The notes under the pieces: generated by a model
Told to the model about the DNA's origin: nothing
The model's input: only the letters and a program-made list of their open reading frames with translations
Database searches by the model: none
Shown: piece after piece, positions 7,246 to 16,322 of the stretch
Layout: the number at the start of each line of letters is the position of its first letter
Position numbering within the stretch: position 1 is the stretch's first letter
Origin: an uncultured Armatimonadota bacterium
Lineage (GTDB): Bacteria > Armatimonadota > Fimbriimonadia > Fimbriimonadales > Fimbriimonadaceae
Direction: 5' to 3'
Length of the DNA: 64,000 nt
Assembly (NCBI GenBank): GCA_903927025.1
Contig: CAIYLG010000022.1
Coordinates: forward strand, 80,424 to 144,423
Translations under genes and position numbers: made by a program

Positions 7246-9237
7246 TTGTTTACGTTTACCGATGGACTCGTCATTCTGCGAGATGCGATGTACGCACTCA
7301 CATGGTTCGTCGCGCTTGTATTCCTTCTGAGCGGCTGTCAGGACTTGATCTACGATATAGGTGCGTACTCGCTGCGCATCTATCGTCGAGTCGCCTTTCG
7401 AAATCGGGAGCGACTGACGCTTCAGAAGCTCCGCGTTCGAGATCAGCAGCGCATAGCGGTAATGGTTCCTGCGTGGAACGAAGGCGAAGTTGTTGCCGCG
7501 ATGGTCAACAACATCATCCAGCGCGTTGAGTACAAGAACTACTTAGTCTTCGTTGGGACATACCCTAACGACCCCGCCACCCAGAACGCTGTCGATCGAC
7601 TCGCCAAAGAGTATCCGCAGATCATCAAAGTTGTTACTCCAAAGCCTGGCCCAACGACCAAGGCTGACTGCTTGAACAACGTCTACAAGATGATCAAGCT
7701 CTATGAAGAGCGGCACGACATCAACTTCGACATCATCATCATGCATGACGCCGAAGACGTGGTTCACCCCCACTCCTTCCTGCTTTTCAACTATCTGATC
7801 CCTCGCGTTGACGTAATTCAGCTGCCCATCCTTCCCCTTCCAACTGACTGGAAGAAGGTAGTGCATTGGTCGTACGCAGACGAGTTTTCAGAAACTCATA
7901 TGAAGGACGTCCCCGTCCGCGAGAAAATATCCGGCTTCGTCCCCTACGCGGGAACCGGCACAGGTTTCTCGCGACGCGTCTTCCGAACCCTTGAGCAGAT
8001 TGGCGGCTACAAAATTTTCAACGAAGACACGATGACCGAGGACTACTCGATGTCCAAGCGAATTCGTGAGACTGGCTTTACGTCAATCTTCGTAAACCTG
8101 GTTCTTGCCGGTGGCGATGAGAAATGGTACACGCCTCTGAGCAAGCGACCCACTTTCATTGCCAACTGGGCTTACTTCCCGATGGACTTCACCCGCGCCG
8201 TCCGACAAAAGACGCGATGGATCATTGGAATATCGCTTCAAGAATGGGAATTGGGCGGTTGGTCGGGCAGTCTCCGCGTTAAGGAGAACCTGCTAAAGGA
8301 CCGTAAGGTTTTTGTCGCGGCGGGAACTTCCCTGCTTGGCTACGTCCTGCTTCTGTACTTCATCGTGTTCGCCCTTGGCGACAACCACATCATCCCGTTC
8401 AAGCTGCTGCCGATCATCGAACCGGGCCAGAAATTGCAGCGCCTTGTTCTGGTTGACACGTTCTTCATGTTCTTCCGAATGTTCCAGCGAGTGGTGTTCG
8501 TGGGAATGGTTTACGGTTTGACAGAGGGCCTACTCTCTGTTCCTCGACTTGTGGTTGGAAACGTGATCAACGGCTTAGCCGCCTTCCGTGCCCTACAAGC
8601 GTTTGCCCGTGCCCGTCAAGGCAAGGCAGCGGTGAAGTGGGACAATACCCAGCACGTTGAGGGCGTTGGTGAACTGCCCAGCGACGACGATGATCTGGAC
8701 AAGCCACAGGAACGGCGAGAGAACCTTGATGTCGATAGCCTCATCGCCTCATTCGGCAGCCGAGACGTGTGGGAAGTGATTCACGCCATGGAGGCGTTGC
8801 CTAAGCAGGTCACGAACAAACAGCGCACCGAGATTGTTAGGGCGTTCTACGAATTCGTAGAGAGTCGAGAAGGCAAGGTTCGGTCCATGGTTGCCAGAGT
8901 TTCTGGATTCCTCGGCTGGGAAGAACTGAGCCCACCACTCCTTACTCTGCTCCACGACAAGGACTGGGCCGTCCGAGCCAATGCCGCAAAGGCGCTCCTC
9001 AAACAGCCGCACTTTGATCGGCTAGTTGAGACGGCGTTCGTCGATGCTGACATCTATGTTCGTGATCTGCTGGTCAAGGTCATCGAGCAGGACTCAATGA
9101 AGCAGGACATCCTCATCCGGGAACTGGATCATGACTACATGATCACGACCCGAACGGTTCTGTTGCGAGAGTCCCTCATTATTCGAACTCGCTACGAGAA
9201 GTTCAAGCAGCAACAGCAGCAGCAGAATCTCGGCTGA
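7246..9237 (+). CDS. NfrB-like processive glycosyltransferase with C-terminal HEAT repeats
   Basis: A 663-residue family 2 glycosyltransferase of the NfrB type, a group related to cellulose synthase. After one N-terminal membrane helix comes the GT-A domain: MVPAWNE, YPNDPATQNAVD, PGPTTKADCLNNV, the metal-binding HDAED near residue 167, the acid motif TEDY, and QKTRW, the QxxRW signature. Two or three more membrane segments follow (residues ~353-440). The last ~170 residues are different from the cyclic-di-GMP-binding MshEN domain known at the end of E. coli NfrB: they form helical HEAT-like repeats (e.g. VRANAAKALLK) and end in a glutamine run. The start is TTG at 7246 with no clear ribosome-binding site; ATG at 7288 is possible. 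It works with the BcsB-like protein encoded upstream. Confidence 0.85.
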   Translation: MFTFTDGLVILRDAMYALTWFVALVFLLSGCQDLIYDIGAYSLRIYRRVAFRNRERLTLQKLRVRDQQRIAVMVPAWNEGEVVAAMVNNIIQRVEYKNYLVFVGTYPNDPATQNAVDRLAKEYPQIIKVVTPKPGPTTKADCLNNVYKMIKLYEERHDINFDIIIMHDAEDVVHPHSFLLFNYLIPRVDVIQLPILPLPTDWKKVVHWSYADEFSETHMKDVPVREKISGFVPYAGTGTGFSRRVFRTLEQIGGYKIFNEDTMTEDYSMSKRIRETGFTSIFVNLVLAGGDEKWYTPLSKRPTFIANWAYFPMDFTRAVRQKTRWIIGISLQEWELGGWSGSLRVKENLLKDRKVFVAAGTSLLGYVLLLYFIVFALGDNHIIPFKLLPIIEPGQKLQRLVLVDTFFMFFRMFQRVVFVGMVYGLTEGLLSVPRLVVGNVINGLAAFRALQAFARARQGKAAVKWDNTQHVEGVGELPSDDDDLDKPQERRENLDVDSLIASFGSRDVWEVIHAMEALPKQVTNKQRTEIVRAFYEFVESREGKVRSMVARVSGFLGWEELSPPLLTLLHDKDWAVRANAAKALLKQPHFDRLVETAFVDADIYVRDLLVKVIEQDSMKQDILIRELDHDYMITTRTVLLRESLIIRTRYEKFKQQQQQQNLG

Positions 9238-9242
9238 TCCGC

Positions 9243-9800
9243 TCAGGATTCATATTTGGGAAGACGCTCAACCGGATATTGAGCGAGCGTCAGCCCCGCT
9301 TGGTCCTTTGCCGACAGTACGGGCGACTGCACTGGCCACTCAATTCCAATCTCTGGGTCATTCCACAGGATAGTCGAGTCTCCTGCCGCTTCATAAAGCA
9401 CGGAGCACTTGTACGCCACGGTGGCGTGATCGCCCAGCACCGCGAAGCCGTGAGCGAACCCAGCAGGAATGAACAATTGGGCATGGTTCTGGTCGCTGAG
9501 AATTCTGCCTACCCATTTGCCAAAGTATGGTGAGCCAAAGCGGATGTCGACGGCAACGTCCAGGATCTCACCGGACAGCACCTGGATCAGCTTAGCCTGG
9601 CCATTGGGAACCTGAAAATGAAGCCCCCGTAGAACGCCTGGCCCAGAGTGAGACACGTTGTCCTGGACAAATCCACATTCGATCCCTGCCTCTCGATATC
9701 GTGCCTCATGGTAGGACTCAAGGAAGTAGCCGCGCGAATCTCCAAATGACTTGGGAGTGATCAACAGCACGCCAGGAAGTTCGGTCTCCTCAACTGTCAT
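9243..9800 (-). CDS. rfbC: dTDP-4-dehydrorhamnose 3,5-epimerase
   Basis: A 185-residue cupin-fold enzyme that epimerises dTDP-4-dehydro-6-deoxyglucose at C3 and C5 in dTDP-L-rhamnose synthesis. The family signature is present: [20 protein letters not shown] with the catalytic histidine in GLHFQ, then FGKWVG and [11 protein letters not shown]. Length is normal for RmlC. Its ATG overlaps the end of rfbA by four bases, so translation is coupled. It is the last gene of a minus-strand run ugd-rfbB-rfbA-rfbC. Only five bases separate its stop from that of the convergent glycosyltransferase gene. Confidence 0.95.
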   Translation of the reverse strand: MTVEETELPGVLLITPKSFGDSRGYFLESYHEARYREAGIECGFVQDNVSHSGPGVLRGLHFQVPNGQAKLIQVLSGEILDVAVDIRFGSPYFGKWVGRILSDQNHAQLFIPAGFAHGFAVLGDHATVAYKCSVLYEAAGDSTILWNDPEIGIEWPVQSPVLSAKDQAGLTLAQYPVERLPKYES

Positions 9801-10681
9801 GGCTGCACACCGTATTTGGCGAGAGCCTCGAGATACTCGCCGTACTGATTCTTCTTCAGCGGTTCTGCTAAAGCAAGGAGTTGCTCTGCATCAATCCATC
9901 CGTTACGGAATGAGATTTCTTCAGGACAACATATCATCAGTCCCTGTCTCTGCTCGATGGTTTCCACGAAGTTCGTGGCTTGAATGAGTGCTTCATGCGT
10001 ACCGGTATCCAACCAGGCCGCTCCACGTCCGAGCCTTTCCACTCTAAGTGTTCCCTTCTGAAGGTACGCATCGTTGACGGCGGTAATTTCCAACTCGCCC
10101 CTCGGTGACGGCCTTACAGCCTTAGCCACTTCAACCACGTCACTGTCATAGAAATACAATCCAGTAACGGCGAGATTCGATTTAGGCACGAGAGGCTTCT
10201 CCTCGATCGAGAGGGCTTCTCCGGTTTGGCTGCACTCAACGACACCGTATCGCTCAGGGTCCTTAACCCAGTACGCAAAAACAGTGGCCCCATCCTCATG
10301 AGTGGCCGCGGATCTCAGCTGAGACTGCAGGCTCTGGCCATAAAAGATATTGTCACCCAGTACCAATGCGCACGGGTCGCCGGCGATAAAATCTTCGGCG
10401 AGCAGGAATGCTTGGGCAAGACCATCGGGGCTCGGTTGGGCCACGTACGTTATTGAGATCCCCCAATCTGAACCATCACCCAGTAGTCGCTTGAATGCAT
10501 CCTGCTCGTGGGGAGTGTTGATCACCACAATCTCACGGATCCCTGACATCATCAGGACCCCGAGCGGATAGTAGATCATCGGCTTGTTGTAAATCGGCAA
10601 GAGCTGCTTACTGACGGCCCTGGTTACGGGCCAGAGTCTGCTGCCGGTGCCTCCCGCGAGGACGATTCCCTTCTTTGTCAT
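9797..10681 (-). CDS. rfbA: Glucose-1-phosphate thymidylyltransferase
   Basis: A 294-residue nucleotidyltransferase making dTDP-glucose from dTTP and glucose 1-phosphate, the first step of the dTDP-sugar pathway. The nucleotide-binding motif [13 protein letters not shown] (residues ~8-20), followed by [17 protein letters not shown], is diagnostic of RmlA; the metal-binding GDNIFYG and the EEKP motif are also present. Length matches the short RmlA form. It lies 33 bases after rfbB and overlaps rfbC by four bases. Confidence 0.96.
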   Translation of the reverse strand: MTKKGIVLAGGTGSRLWPVTRAVSKQLLPIYNKPMIYYPLGVLMMSGIREIVVINTPHEQDAFKRLLGDGSDWGISITYVAQPSPDGLAQAFLLAEDFIAGDPCALVLGDNIFYGQSLQSQLRSAATHEDGATVFAYWVKDPERYGVVECSQTGEALSIEEKPLVPKSNLAVTGLYFYDSDVVEVAKAVRPSPRGELEITAVNDAYLQKGTLRVERLGRGAAWLDTGTHEALIQATNFVETIEQRQGLMICCPEEISFRNGWIDAEQLLALAEPLKKNQYGEYLEALAKYGVQP

Positions 10682-10714
10682 TCGATCTTCCTTGGTCTGA
10701 TTTTCGGTATGTCG

Positions 10715-11773
10715 CTATCGCTGGGCGTAGTTTTGGTCGATCCACTGACGGTACTCGCCAGACCGGACACTGTCGACCCATTTTGGATTTTCCAGATACC
10801 ACTTTACAGTTTTTGCCAAGCCCGACTCAAAGCTTTCAGTGGGCTCCCAACCAAGTTCAGCGCGAACCTTGGATGCATCAATGGCGTACCGAAAGTCGTG
10901 CCCTGGCCGGTCCTTCACGTAAGTAATTTGGCCCTCGATCTTGCTGTTATCCATTCCTGTCGCCTCGGCTACGGCGCCAATGATCGCGTGCACGATATCG
11001 ATGTTCTTCCTCTCGGCGTTGCCGCCAATGTTGTATGTTTCACCGGAAGCGCCCTTTTCAAAAACGAGCCAAATTGCTTCGCAGTGGTCTTCGACATAGA
11101 GCCAGTCTCTAATATTTTCGCCTTTGCCGTAGATGGGCAAGGGCTTCCCTTCCAAAGCGTTGAGGATCATGAGCGGCATCAACTTCTCTGGGAACTGCCT
11201 TGGCCCATAGTTATTGGAGCAGTTCGTGATGGTTACGGGCAAGCCATAGGTTCTCGAATACGCCCGCACCAGGTGATCACTTGCCGCCTTGGACGCAGAA
11301 TAGGCGCTGCTGGGATCGTACCGAGTCTCTTCCGTAAACATTCCGGTTTCCCCAAGCGATCCGTAGACCTCGTCCGTGCTGATGTGGTGAAAACGATATC
11401 GGTTGGATTCTGCGGTTTCGGTTCGAAACAGTTCAAGCAGGTTGAGGGTCCCCATCACGTTTGTTTCCACGAACTCGGTGGGCCCGGAGATGGATCGGTC
11501 AACGTGGCTCTCTGCAGCAAAGTGGACAACGGAATCGGGTTGATACTGCTTCCAAACTTTGGTCAGCGCCACGCGGTCGCGAATGTCCGCCCGCTCAAAG
11601 TGATAGTTCGGTAGTCCGGAAATGGCTTCTAGGCTCTCCAGGTTTCCCGCGTAGGTGAGGCAGTCAACATTGATGAACTCGCACTCAGGGTGCCGGGGAA
11701 CCATGAGATTGAGCCAGTTGCTTCCAATGAAACCGGCGCCCCCGGTCGCCACAATTGTTTGCGGTTTAACCAT
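10715..11773 (-). CDS. rfbB: dTDP-glucose 4,6-dehydratase
   Basis: A 352-residue extended short-chain dehydrogenase converting dTDP-glucose to dTDP-4-dehydro-6-deoxyglucose with bound NAD. The Rossmann motif GGAGFIGSN is near the N-terminus, the catalytic STDEVYG triad region is near residue 130, and YSASKAASDHLVRAY supplies the YxxxK pair. Between it and ugd there are 44 bases. No rfbD (dTDP-4-dehydrorhamnose reductase) gene is found in this cluster, so the final step to rhamnose must be encoded elsewhere, or the intermediate feeds another dTDP-sugar. Confidence 0.96.
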   Translation of the reverse strand: MVKPQTIVATGGAGFIGSNWLNLMVPRHPECEFINVDCLTYAGNLESLEAISGLPNYHFERADIRDRVALTKVWKQYQPDSVVHFAAESHVDRSISGPTEFVETNVMGTLNLLELFRTETAESNRYRFHHISTDEVYGSLGETGMFTEETRYDPSSAYSASKAASDHLVRAYSRTYGLPVTITNCSNNYGPRQFPEKLMPLMILNALEGKPLPIYGKGENIRDWLYVEDHCEAIWLVFEKGASGETYNIGGNAERKNIDIVHAIIGAVAEATGMDNSKIEGQITYVKDRPGHDFRYAIDASKVRAELGWEPTESFESGLAKTVKWYLENPKWVDSVRSGEYRQWIDQNYAQR

Positions 11774-11817
11774 TCTTGCTAACCAACAAACGTGGAGTGC
11801 TGTTGGTGCCCTCGTCT

Positions 11818-13107
11818 TTAGCTGCCAACTGCGAAATATTCAAACCCGGCCGCCTCTGCGGCTGCCTTGCCGTAAATTCTTCGACCATCAAACAGGATTC
11901 CCTGATTCATCAGGGCTCTCACTGCCGCGAGGTCCAGTTGCTTGAACTCGTTCCATTCCGTTACCAACACCAGGATGTCGGCTCCTGTCGCCAGAGCCTC
12001 AACGTCTGCGACATACTCTATCTGAGGATAAATGCGGCGCACATGCTCAGTCGCCATAGGGTCGTATGCGACCACAGTGGCTCCCTTCAAAAGCAGCTGC
12101 TGGATGATAACGAGGGATTTCGCGTCCCGAATGTCATCCGTATCTGGCTTGAAAGCGAGACCCATGAGTGCGATCCTCTTGCCAGACAGGGTTCCAAGTC
12201 GGGTCTCCATGCGATCGATAAAGTGGAGAGTCTGGTCTTCGTTAACCTTGATGACCTCTTGCAGGAGTTCAAAGTCGTATCCCAACCGTTCGGCGGTCTT
12301 GACCAAACCGACGACATCCTTCGGGAAACAGCTGCCACCCCATCCGAGGCCAGCGTTAAGGAACTGTCGCCCGATACGCTGATCAAGTCCCATGCCCTTC
12401 GCTACGTCATCGATATTCGCTGAGCACATCTCGCAAATACGGCTGAGGCCGTTGATAAACGAAATCTTCATGGCGAGGAAGGAGTTCGAACCGTACTTGA
12501 TCAGTTCGGCAGAGTTGAGGTCCGTGATGATGACTGGGGCTTCGAGAGTCGAATACAGTTCAACCAGCTTTTCTGCAGCCTCATGCCGCTTGGCTCCGAT
12601 GACAATTCGATCCGGATGCAGCGTATCACGAATGGCGGAGCCCTCGCGGAGGAATTCTGGGTTGCTGACGATGTCGAACAAATCAGGTGAAGCGCCTTGG
12701 CTGATGAGGATCTCTTCCACTAAGTCGCCTGAGCCGACTGGAACCGTCGATTTGTTCACCACCACCACGTGGTGCTGAATGGACTTCCCAATTCCAGCGG
12801 CTACAGCCTTTACGGCAGATACATCTGGAGTTCCATCTGGCCCAGGAGGGGTTCCTACGGCGATAAAGATAACTTCGCTGTTCTGGGTCGCATAGGCGAT
12901 GGAGTCAGAAATCTCCAGATGGCGACTCTTCAGCACCCGCCGCAACATCTCTTCGATGCCGGGCTCGTAGATAGGGGACTGGCCACTCTGAAGAAGCTTA
13001 ACCTTCTCCGGATTATTGTCAACGCAAATGACGTGGTTTCCTAGTTCAGCAAGAACCACGCCCGTAACTAAGCCGACGTACCCCGTACCAACAACTGCAA
13101 CCTTCAT
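11818..13107 (-). CDS. ugd: UDP-glucose 6-dehydrogenase
   Basis: A 429-residue enzyme that oxidises UDP-glucose to UDP-glucuronate with two NAD, a precursor of acidic surface polysaccharides. It has the N-terminal VGTGYVGLVTGVVLAELG dinucleotide-binding motif, the catalytic cysteine C260 in GWGGSCFPKD, and the C-terminal UDP-binding domain beginning LMGLAFKPDTDDIRDAKS. Length is normal. It is 32 bases downstream of the small ankyrin gene and is followed by rfbB, so it belongs to the nucleotide-sugar operon. Confidence 0.95.
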   Translation of the reverse strand: MKVAVVGTGYVGLVTGVVLAELGNHVICVDNNPEKVKLLQSGQSPIYEPGIEEMLRRVLKSRHLEISDSIAYATQNSEVIFIAVGTPPGPDGTPDVSAVKAVAAGIGKSIQHHVVVVNKSTVPVGSGDLVEEILISQGASPDLFDIVSNPEFLREGSAIRDTLHPDRIVIGAKRHEAAEKLVELYSTLEAPVIITDLNSAELIKYGSNSFLAMKISFINGLSRICEMCSANIDDVAKGMGLDQRIGRQFLNAGLGWGGSCFPKDVVGLVKTAERLGYDFELLQEVIKVNEDQTLHFIDRMETRLGTLSGKRIALMGLAFKPDTDDIRDAKSLVIIQQLLLKGATVVAYDPMATEHVRRIYPQIEYVADVEALATGADILVLVTEWNEFKQLDLAAVRALMNQGILFDGRRIYGKAAAEAAGFEYFAVGS

Positions 13108-13139
13108 CCGAGGCCGTAGGATACCAGCATGCCCCTGAC

Positions 13140-13556
13140 TTATCCCTGTTTCGCGGCTGGATCAGGCACCCTCAACAGGTCTAAAACCTGGATATGGGTT
13201 CGACTGACTGCATAGCGGTAGGGTGAATAACCCACATTATCCTCGGTCATTAAATCTGCACCTGCATCTACCAAGAGTTGAACAGCCTGATCCGAGCGAG
13301 AGTAAATCGCATGAAAAATTGGAGACCGTCCCTCGAGGTCTCGCGAATTGATATTTGCTCCAAAGTCTAGGAAGAGCCGAATCATTTCGAGGCGGGCGTA
13401 CTTGCATGCTAGGCAGAGGGGAGTTCGCCCAGAAGAGTCTGTTGAGTCGACCTTGATACCGGAAGCGATCGTTTTGCGCGCCCGCCTGCAGTCGCCGCTT
13501 CGAGCGCTATTGAACAAATCGATGCTGGAGCCAATTGACCGAAACAGTTTAAACAT
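13140..13556 (-). CDS. Small ankyrin-repeat protein
   Basis: A 138-residue protein consisting almost entirely of ~3-4 ankyrin repeats, recognisable by GRTPLCLACKYARLEMIRLF, NINSRDLEGRSPIFHAI and the following DNVGYSPYRYA units. The N-terminal ~15 residues are mildly hydrophobic but not a clear signal peptide. It is the first gene of the minus-strand run leading into ugd, 32 bases away. Ankyrin repeats bind other proteins; nothing shows the partner. It could regulate the nucleotide-sugar genes' products or merely share the promoter. Confidence 0.75.
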   Translation of the reverse strand: MFKLFRSIGSSIDLFNSARSGDCRRARKTIASGIKVDSTDSSGRTPLCLACKYARLEMIRLFLDFGANINSRDLEGRSPIFHAIYSRSDQAVQLLVDAGADLMTEDNVGYSPYRYAVSRTHIQVLDLLRVPDPAAKQG

Positions 13557-14362
13557 GAGAGAGCGTTAGAAGCGGAGATGAGGCTCCTTCGCCTAATCAA
13601 TACCATCCACTTCATAGTACATACTCGGACGATTGATCGAGGATCAACCTAGTTAAAATGCGGAATATTGCCACAATTGGGTGCGAATATTGGAAGAGAA
13701 TATGCATACACCTTGCGTGGACGATTGAGCCAATCTCGGCACCTTTGGGGTTAAGAGTCTAAAGAGATACACACACCGCTATCTAAATTGAGACCGTCGA
13801 CGCGATACCCAAAGTTTGAATACAAAAGACATCACTTCTGCAATAATACGCACTACAGGAAAGCCGAGAATGGATTCGAGTTTGCACTCGATTTGTTTAT
13901 AAGTGGACTTCAATTGTGATTTAGATGCCGATACACTATGATTAAGAACAACCTCAAACCAAAAACGAATGTCGTCATGTGCATATCACGGATCTTCGAG
14001 ATGTCATTGAAAAGAGCTATCGAAATGATCAAATAGGTGCACAAGCATTTCCTTAGGGTGAGGATGGACGAGTATATTGCTGTCCGCTGAACAACTATCC
14101 AGATAATTCGTGCATCAGCCGTCCGTTGCATGAAGCGCGAGTCCCCGCCCAGTAATCCTTTTAAGGTAGTGAATGTATCGTAGACAGTGAGACGTCACAC
14201 GATCAGAGTTTCTGGAATATTTGAGCTAATTTGCCCGACGCAGGGATCTCCAAGGTGCCCAGCCGCATGGGAAGGATTCGATCTACCGGTGGGTCTTTGA
14301 GACCTTACAGCCCACGTTCGATGCTGTACTCTCCCCTACGCGGGTCATAATGAATCTTAGAT
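13557..14362. other. Long AT-richer gap without a supported gene
   Basis: About 800 bases between the divergent ankyrin and cpsB-like genes, visibly richer in A and T than the surroundings. The longest frame (13910-14131, minus) lacks a ribosome-binding site and homology-like features. It probably contains the promoters of both flanking operons. I see no tRNA, repeat array or complete transposase. It may be the remains of decayed genes. Confidence 0.45.
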
Positions 14363-15151
14363 ATGATAGACATCCATTCCCATATACTTCCCGCCATTGA
14401 CGATGGCTCCAGAAGTGTTGAGGAATCGATTGAGATGGGACGACAGGAGGTCGAGGGTGGCACGACGACGATCTTCGCCACACCCCATGTCTATACAAAT
14501 GCTGACTTTGCCAAGTCCGACAGCTTCGTCGAGCGGGTATGCGAGCTTCAAGAAGCTTTTGATGCAGAGGAAGTTGGGCTCAAAATCGCCCAAGGTGCCG
14601 AGGTCTTTCCCATGATGGAAATCATCGATGCCCTTGATGCTGGCCACCCGATCAGCTTGGGTGGGAAGAAGAAGCACATTCTTCTCGACCTACCTCTTGG
14701 CCAGTCTCCAATGATCCTCGACAAGCTCACCTTTGAGCTTCTTGCCGCAGGAGTCACTCCAATTCTTGCTCATCCAGAGCGGACAGCTCCCGTCCAGGAA
14801 TCTCTTGAGGTGCTCATCCCATTCCTTGAGCGCGGGGTGCTGTGCCAGGTGAATGCCGGAAGTCTTTTCGGAAAGTACGGGCCACAGGCACAGAAGCGCG
14901 GACACGAGATCCTAAGCATGCAATGGGCGGCTTTCCTCGCCTCGGATAAGCACAGGCCGAGCAGCAAGGGTCCGATGTTGCGATATGGAAAATCCCAACT
15001 GGTAGGTCTCCCTGGCGAATATCTCGAAGAGATCACGGTAAGGAACCCAGGCCTCGTTCTGGCAGGTAAAAGCGTTCCGCAGATTGACTACGACATCCTT
15101 AAAGTGCCGAAGGAAAAGAAGTTCCTGGGCATTTTCAAGAGACGATCGTGA
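14363..15151 (+). CDS. CpsB/YwqE-type protein-tyrosine phosphatase (PHP fold)
   Basis: A 262-residue metal-dependent phosphatase of the PHP superfamily. The metal ligands are in MIDIHSHILPAIDDG at the N-terminus, FATPHVY near residue 41, and ILAHPERT near residue 137, plus a later ASDKH. CpsB-type enzymes dephosphorylate the tyrosine kinase that controls capsule or exopolysaccharide chain length. No such kinase is visible in the window, but the gene lies next to the nucleotide-sugar cluster. Its stop overlaps the next gene start by four bases (GTGA). Confidence 0.88.
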   Translation: MIDIHSHILPAIDDGSRSVEESIEMGRQEVEGGTTTIFATPHVYTNADFAKSDSFVERVCELQEAFDAEEVGLKIAQGAEVFPMMEIIDALDAGHPISLGGKKKHILLDLPLGQSPMILDKLTFELLAAGVTPILAHPERTAPVQESLEVLIPFLERGVLCQVNAGSLFGKYGPQAQKRGHEILSMQWAAFLASDKHRPSSKGPMLRYGKSQLVGLPGEYLEEITVRNPGLVLAGKSVPQIDYDILKVPKEKKFLGIFKRRS

Positions 15152-16287
15152 TCCCCAGCATCGAAATTCTTGCGACCACAGGCGTTGCGGTCTACGTCCA
15201 CGTGCCTTTTTGCCCTACAAAGTGCGGCTACTGCGACTTCAATTCTTATGCGATGAACGGCGAGATCGTGGATCGCACGGTTCAGGCCATGGTGAGAGAG
15301 ATTCGATCCTCCCCACTAACGGGCGTCCCCGCCAAGACCATATTCTTTGGTGGCGGAACTCCGACGTTCTTGGCTGAAGAGCAGCTTCTGTCCGTTTTTC
15401 AGGCTGTCCTTGATGTTCACCCACCTTTACCCGGGGCAGAAATCACAAGCGAGGCGAACCCAGGCACGGTTGACATGCCCAAGTTTAAGTCGATGCGCGG
15501 AGCCGGGTTCAATCGAATCAGTCTAGGCGCTCAGAGCTTCCTCGACAGCGATCTTCTTCGGTTAGGTCGCATCCACAAATCAGGGGAAATCGAAAGAGCC
15601 GTCGGTGCGGCCAGAGAAGCAGGATTTGATAACCTCAATCTGGACCTGATGTTTGGGCTCCCAAACCAAAGCACACACGCTTGGAAGGAAAATCTAACCC
15701 GTGCTCTCGCCTTGAAGCCAGAGCACTTGAGTCTGTATTGCCTAACCATCGAACAGAACACGGCGTTTTACAAAGAGCATCTGCGGGGTCAGCTCGTCTT
15801 GCCAGACGACGAGGTGCAGGTTGAGATGTACGACGAGTGTATTTCTCGAACTTTAGAGCAAGGATTTGAGCAGTACGAGATCTCCAATTTCTCAAAGCCC
15901 GGCCTTGCCTGTCAACACAACATTTGCTATTGGCGGGGAGAGGCTTATGCGGGCTACGGCCCCGGGGCGGTTGGGGCTGTGCCAGTCGGAGAGGAGTTCG
16001 TTCGATACACCAACCTAAAGCACCCGGATGGATACTGCGAGGCAGTTCAGAAGGGTGCCAACCTTAGGTTCGAATCGGAGAGCCTTTCTCCAGAAACTCT
16101 CCGGGTGGAGCGGATCATGCTCGGTCTGAGAATGAACAACGGGATCAATCTGAAGGATCTTCAGATTCCAGATTTTGCCGTCGCAAAACTTGAAACACGC
16201 GGTTGGATTGAGCGAAATGATCAACATATGTCCCTTTCTGCTCAGGGCCGTCACTTTTGCTCTGAAGTAGCCCTCGAGTTGATCTAG
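15148..16287 (+). CDS. hemW: HemW-type radical SAM protein (haem chaperone)
   Basis: A 379-residue radical S-adenosylmethionine protein. The cluster-binding cysteines are C22, C26 and C29 in CPTKCGYCDF; this CxxxCxxC arrangement without a further cysteine is typical of HemW rather than the coproporphyrinogen oxidase HemN. The motif HNICYW near residue 255 is the HNxxYW signature used in haem binding. GGGTPTFL and EANPGTVD are also family motifs. HemW is thought to deliver haem to respiratory proteins. The GTG start overlaps the upstream phosphatase gene, which implies translational coupling; the functional link between the two is unclear. Confidence 0.92.
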   Translation: MIPSIEILATTGVAVYVHVPFCPTKCGYCDFNSYAMNGEIVDRTVQAMVREIRSSPLTGVPAKTIFFGGGTPTFLAEEQLLSVFQAVLDVHPPLPGAEITSEANPGTVDMPKFKSMRGAGFNRISLGAQSFLDSDLLRLGRIHKSGEIERAVGAAREAGFDNLNLDLMFGLPNQSTHAWKENLTRALALKPEHLSLYCLTIEQNTAFYKEHLRGQLVLPDDEVQVEMYDECISRTLEQGFEQYEISNFSKPGLACQHNICYWRGEAYAGYGPGAVGAVPVGEEFVRYTNLKHPDGYCEAVQKGANLRFESESLSPETLRVERIMLGLRMNNGINLKDLQIPDFAVAKLETRGWIERNDQHMSLSAQGRHFCSEVALELI

Positions 16288-16322
16288 AGCCGCAATCGTC
16301 GAAGCATGGGTACCCTTCCAAC

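Noticed and set aside
10709..11614. 301-residue plus-strand frame opposite rfbB
   Set aside because: Long shadow frame antisense to a clear dTDP-glucose dehydratase.
11776..12423. 215-residue plus-strand frame opposite ugd
   Set aside because: Antisense shadow of a clearly recognisable enzyme.
13910..14131. 73-residue minus-strand frame in the AT-rich gap
   Set aside because: Hydrophobic by base composition, no ribosome-binding site, no neighbours in an operon.
14220..14345. GATCGAATCC-type sequence that resembles a tRNA T-arm
   Set aside because: The flanking bases do not form a T stem or acceptor stem on either strand.
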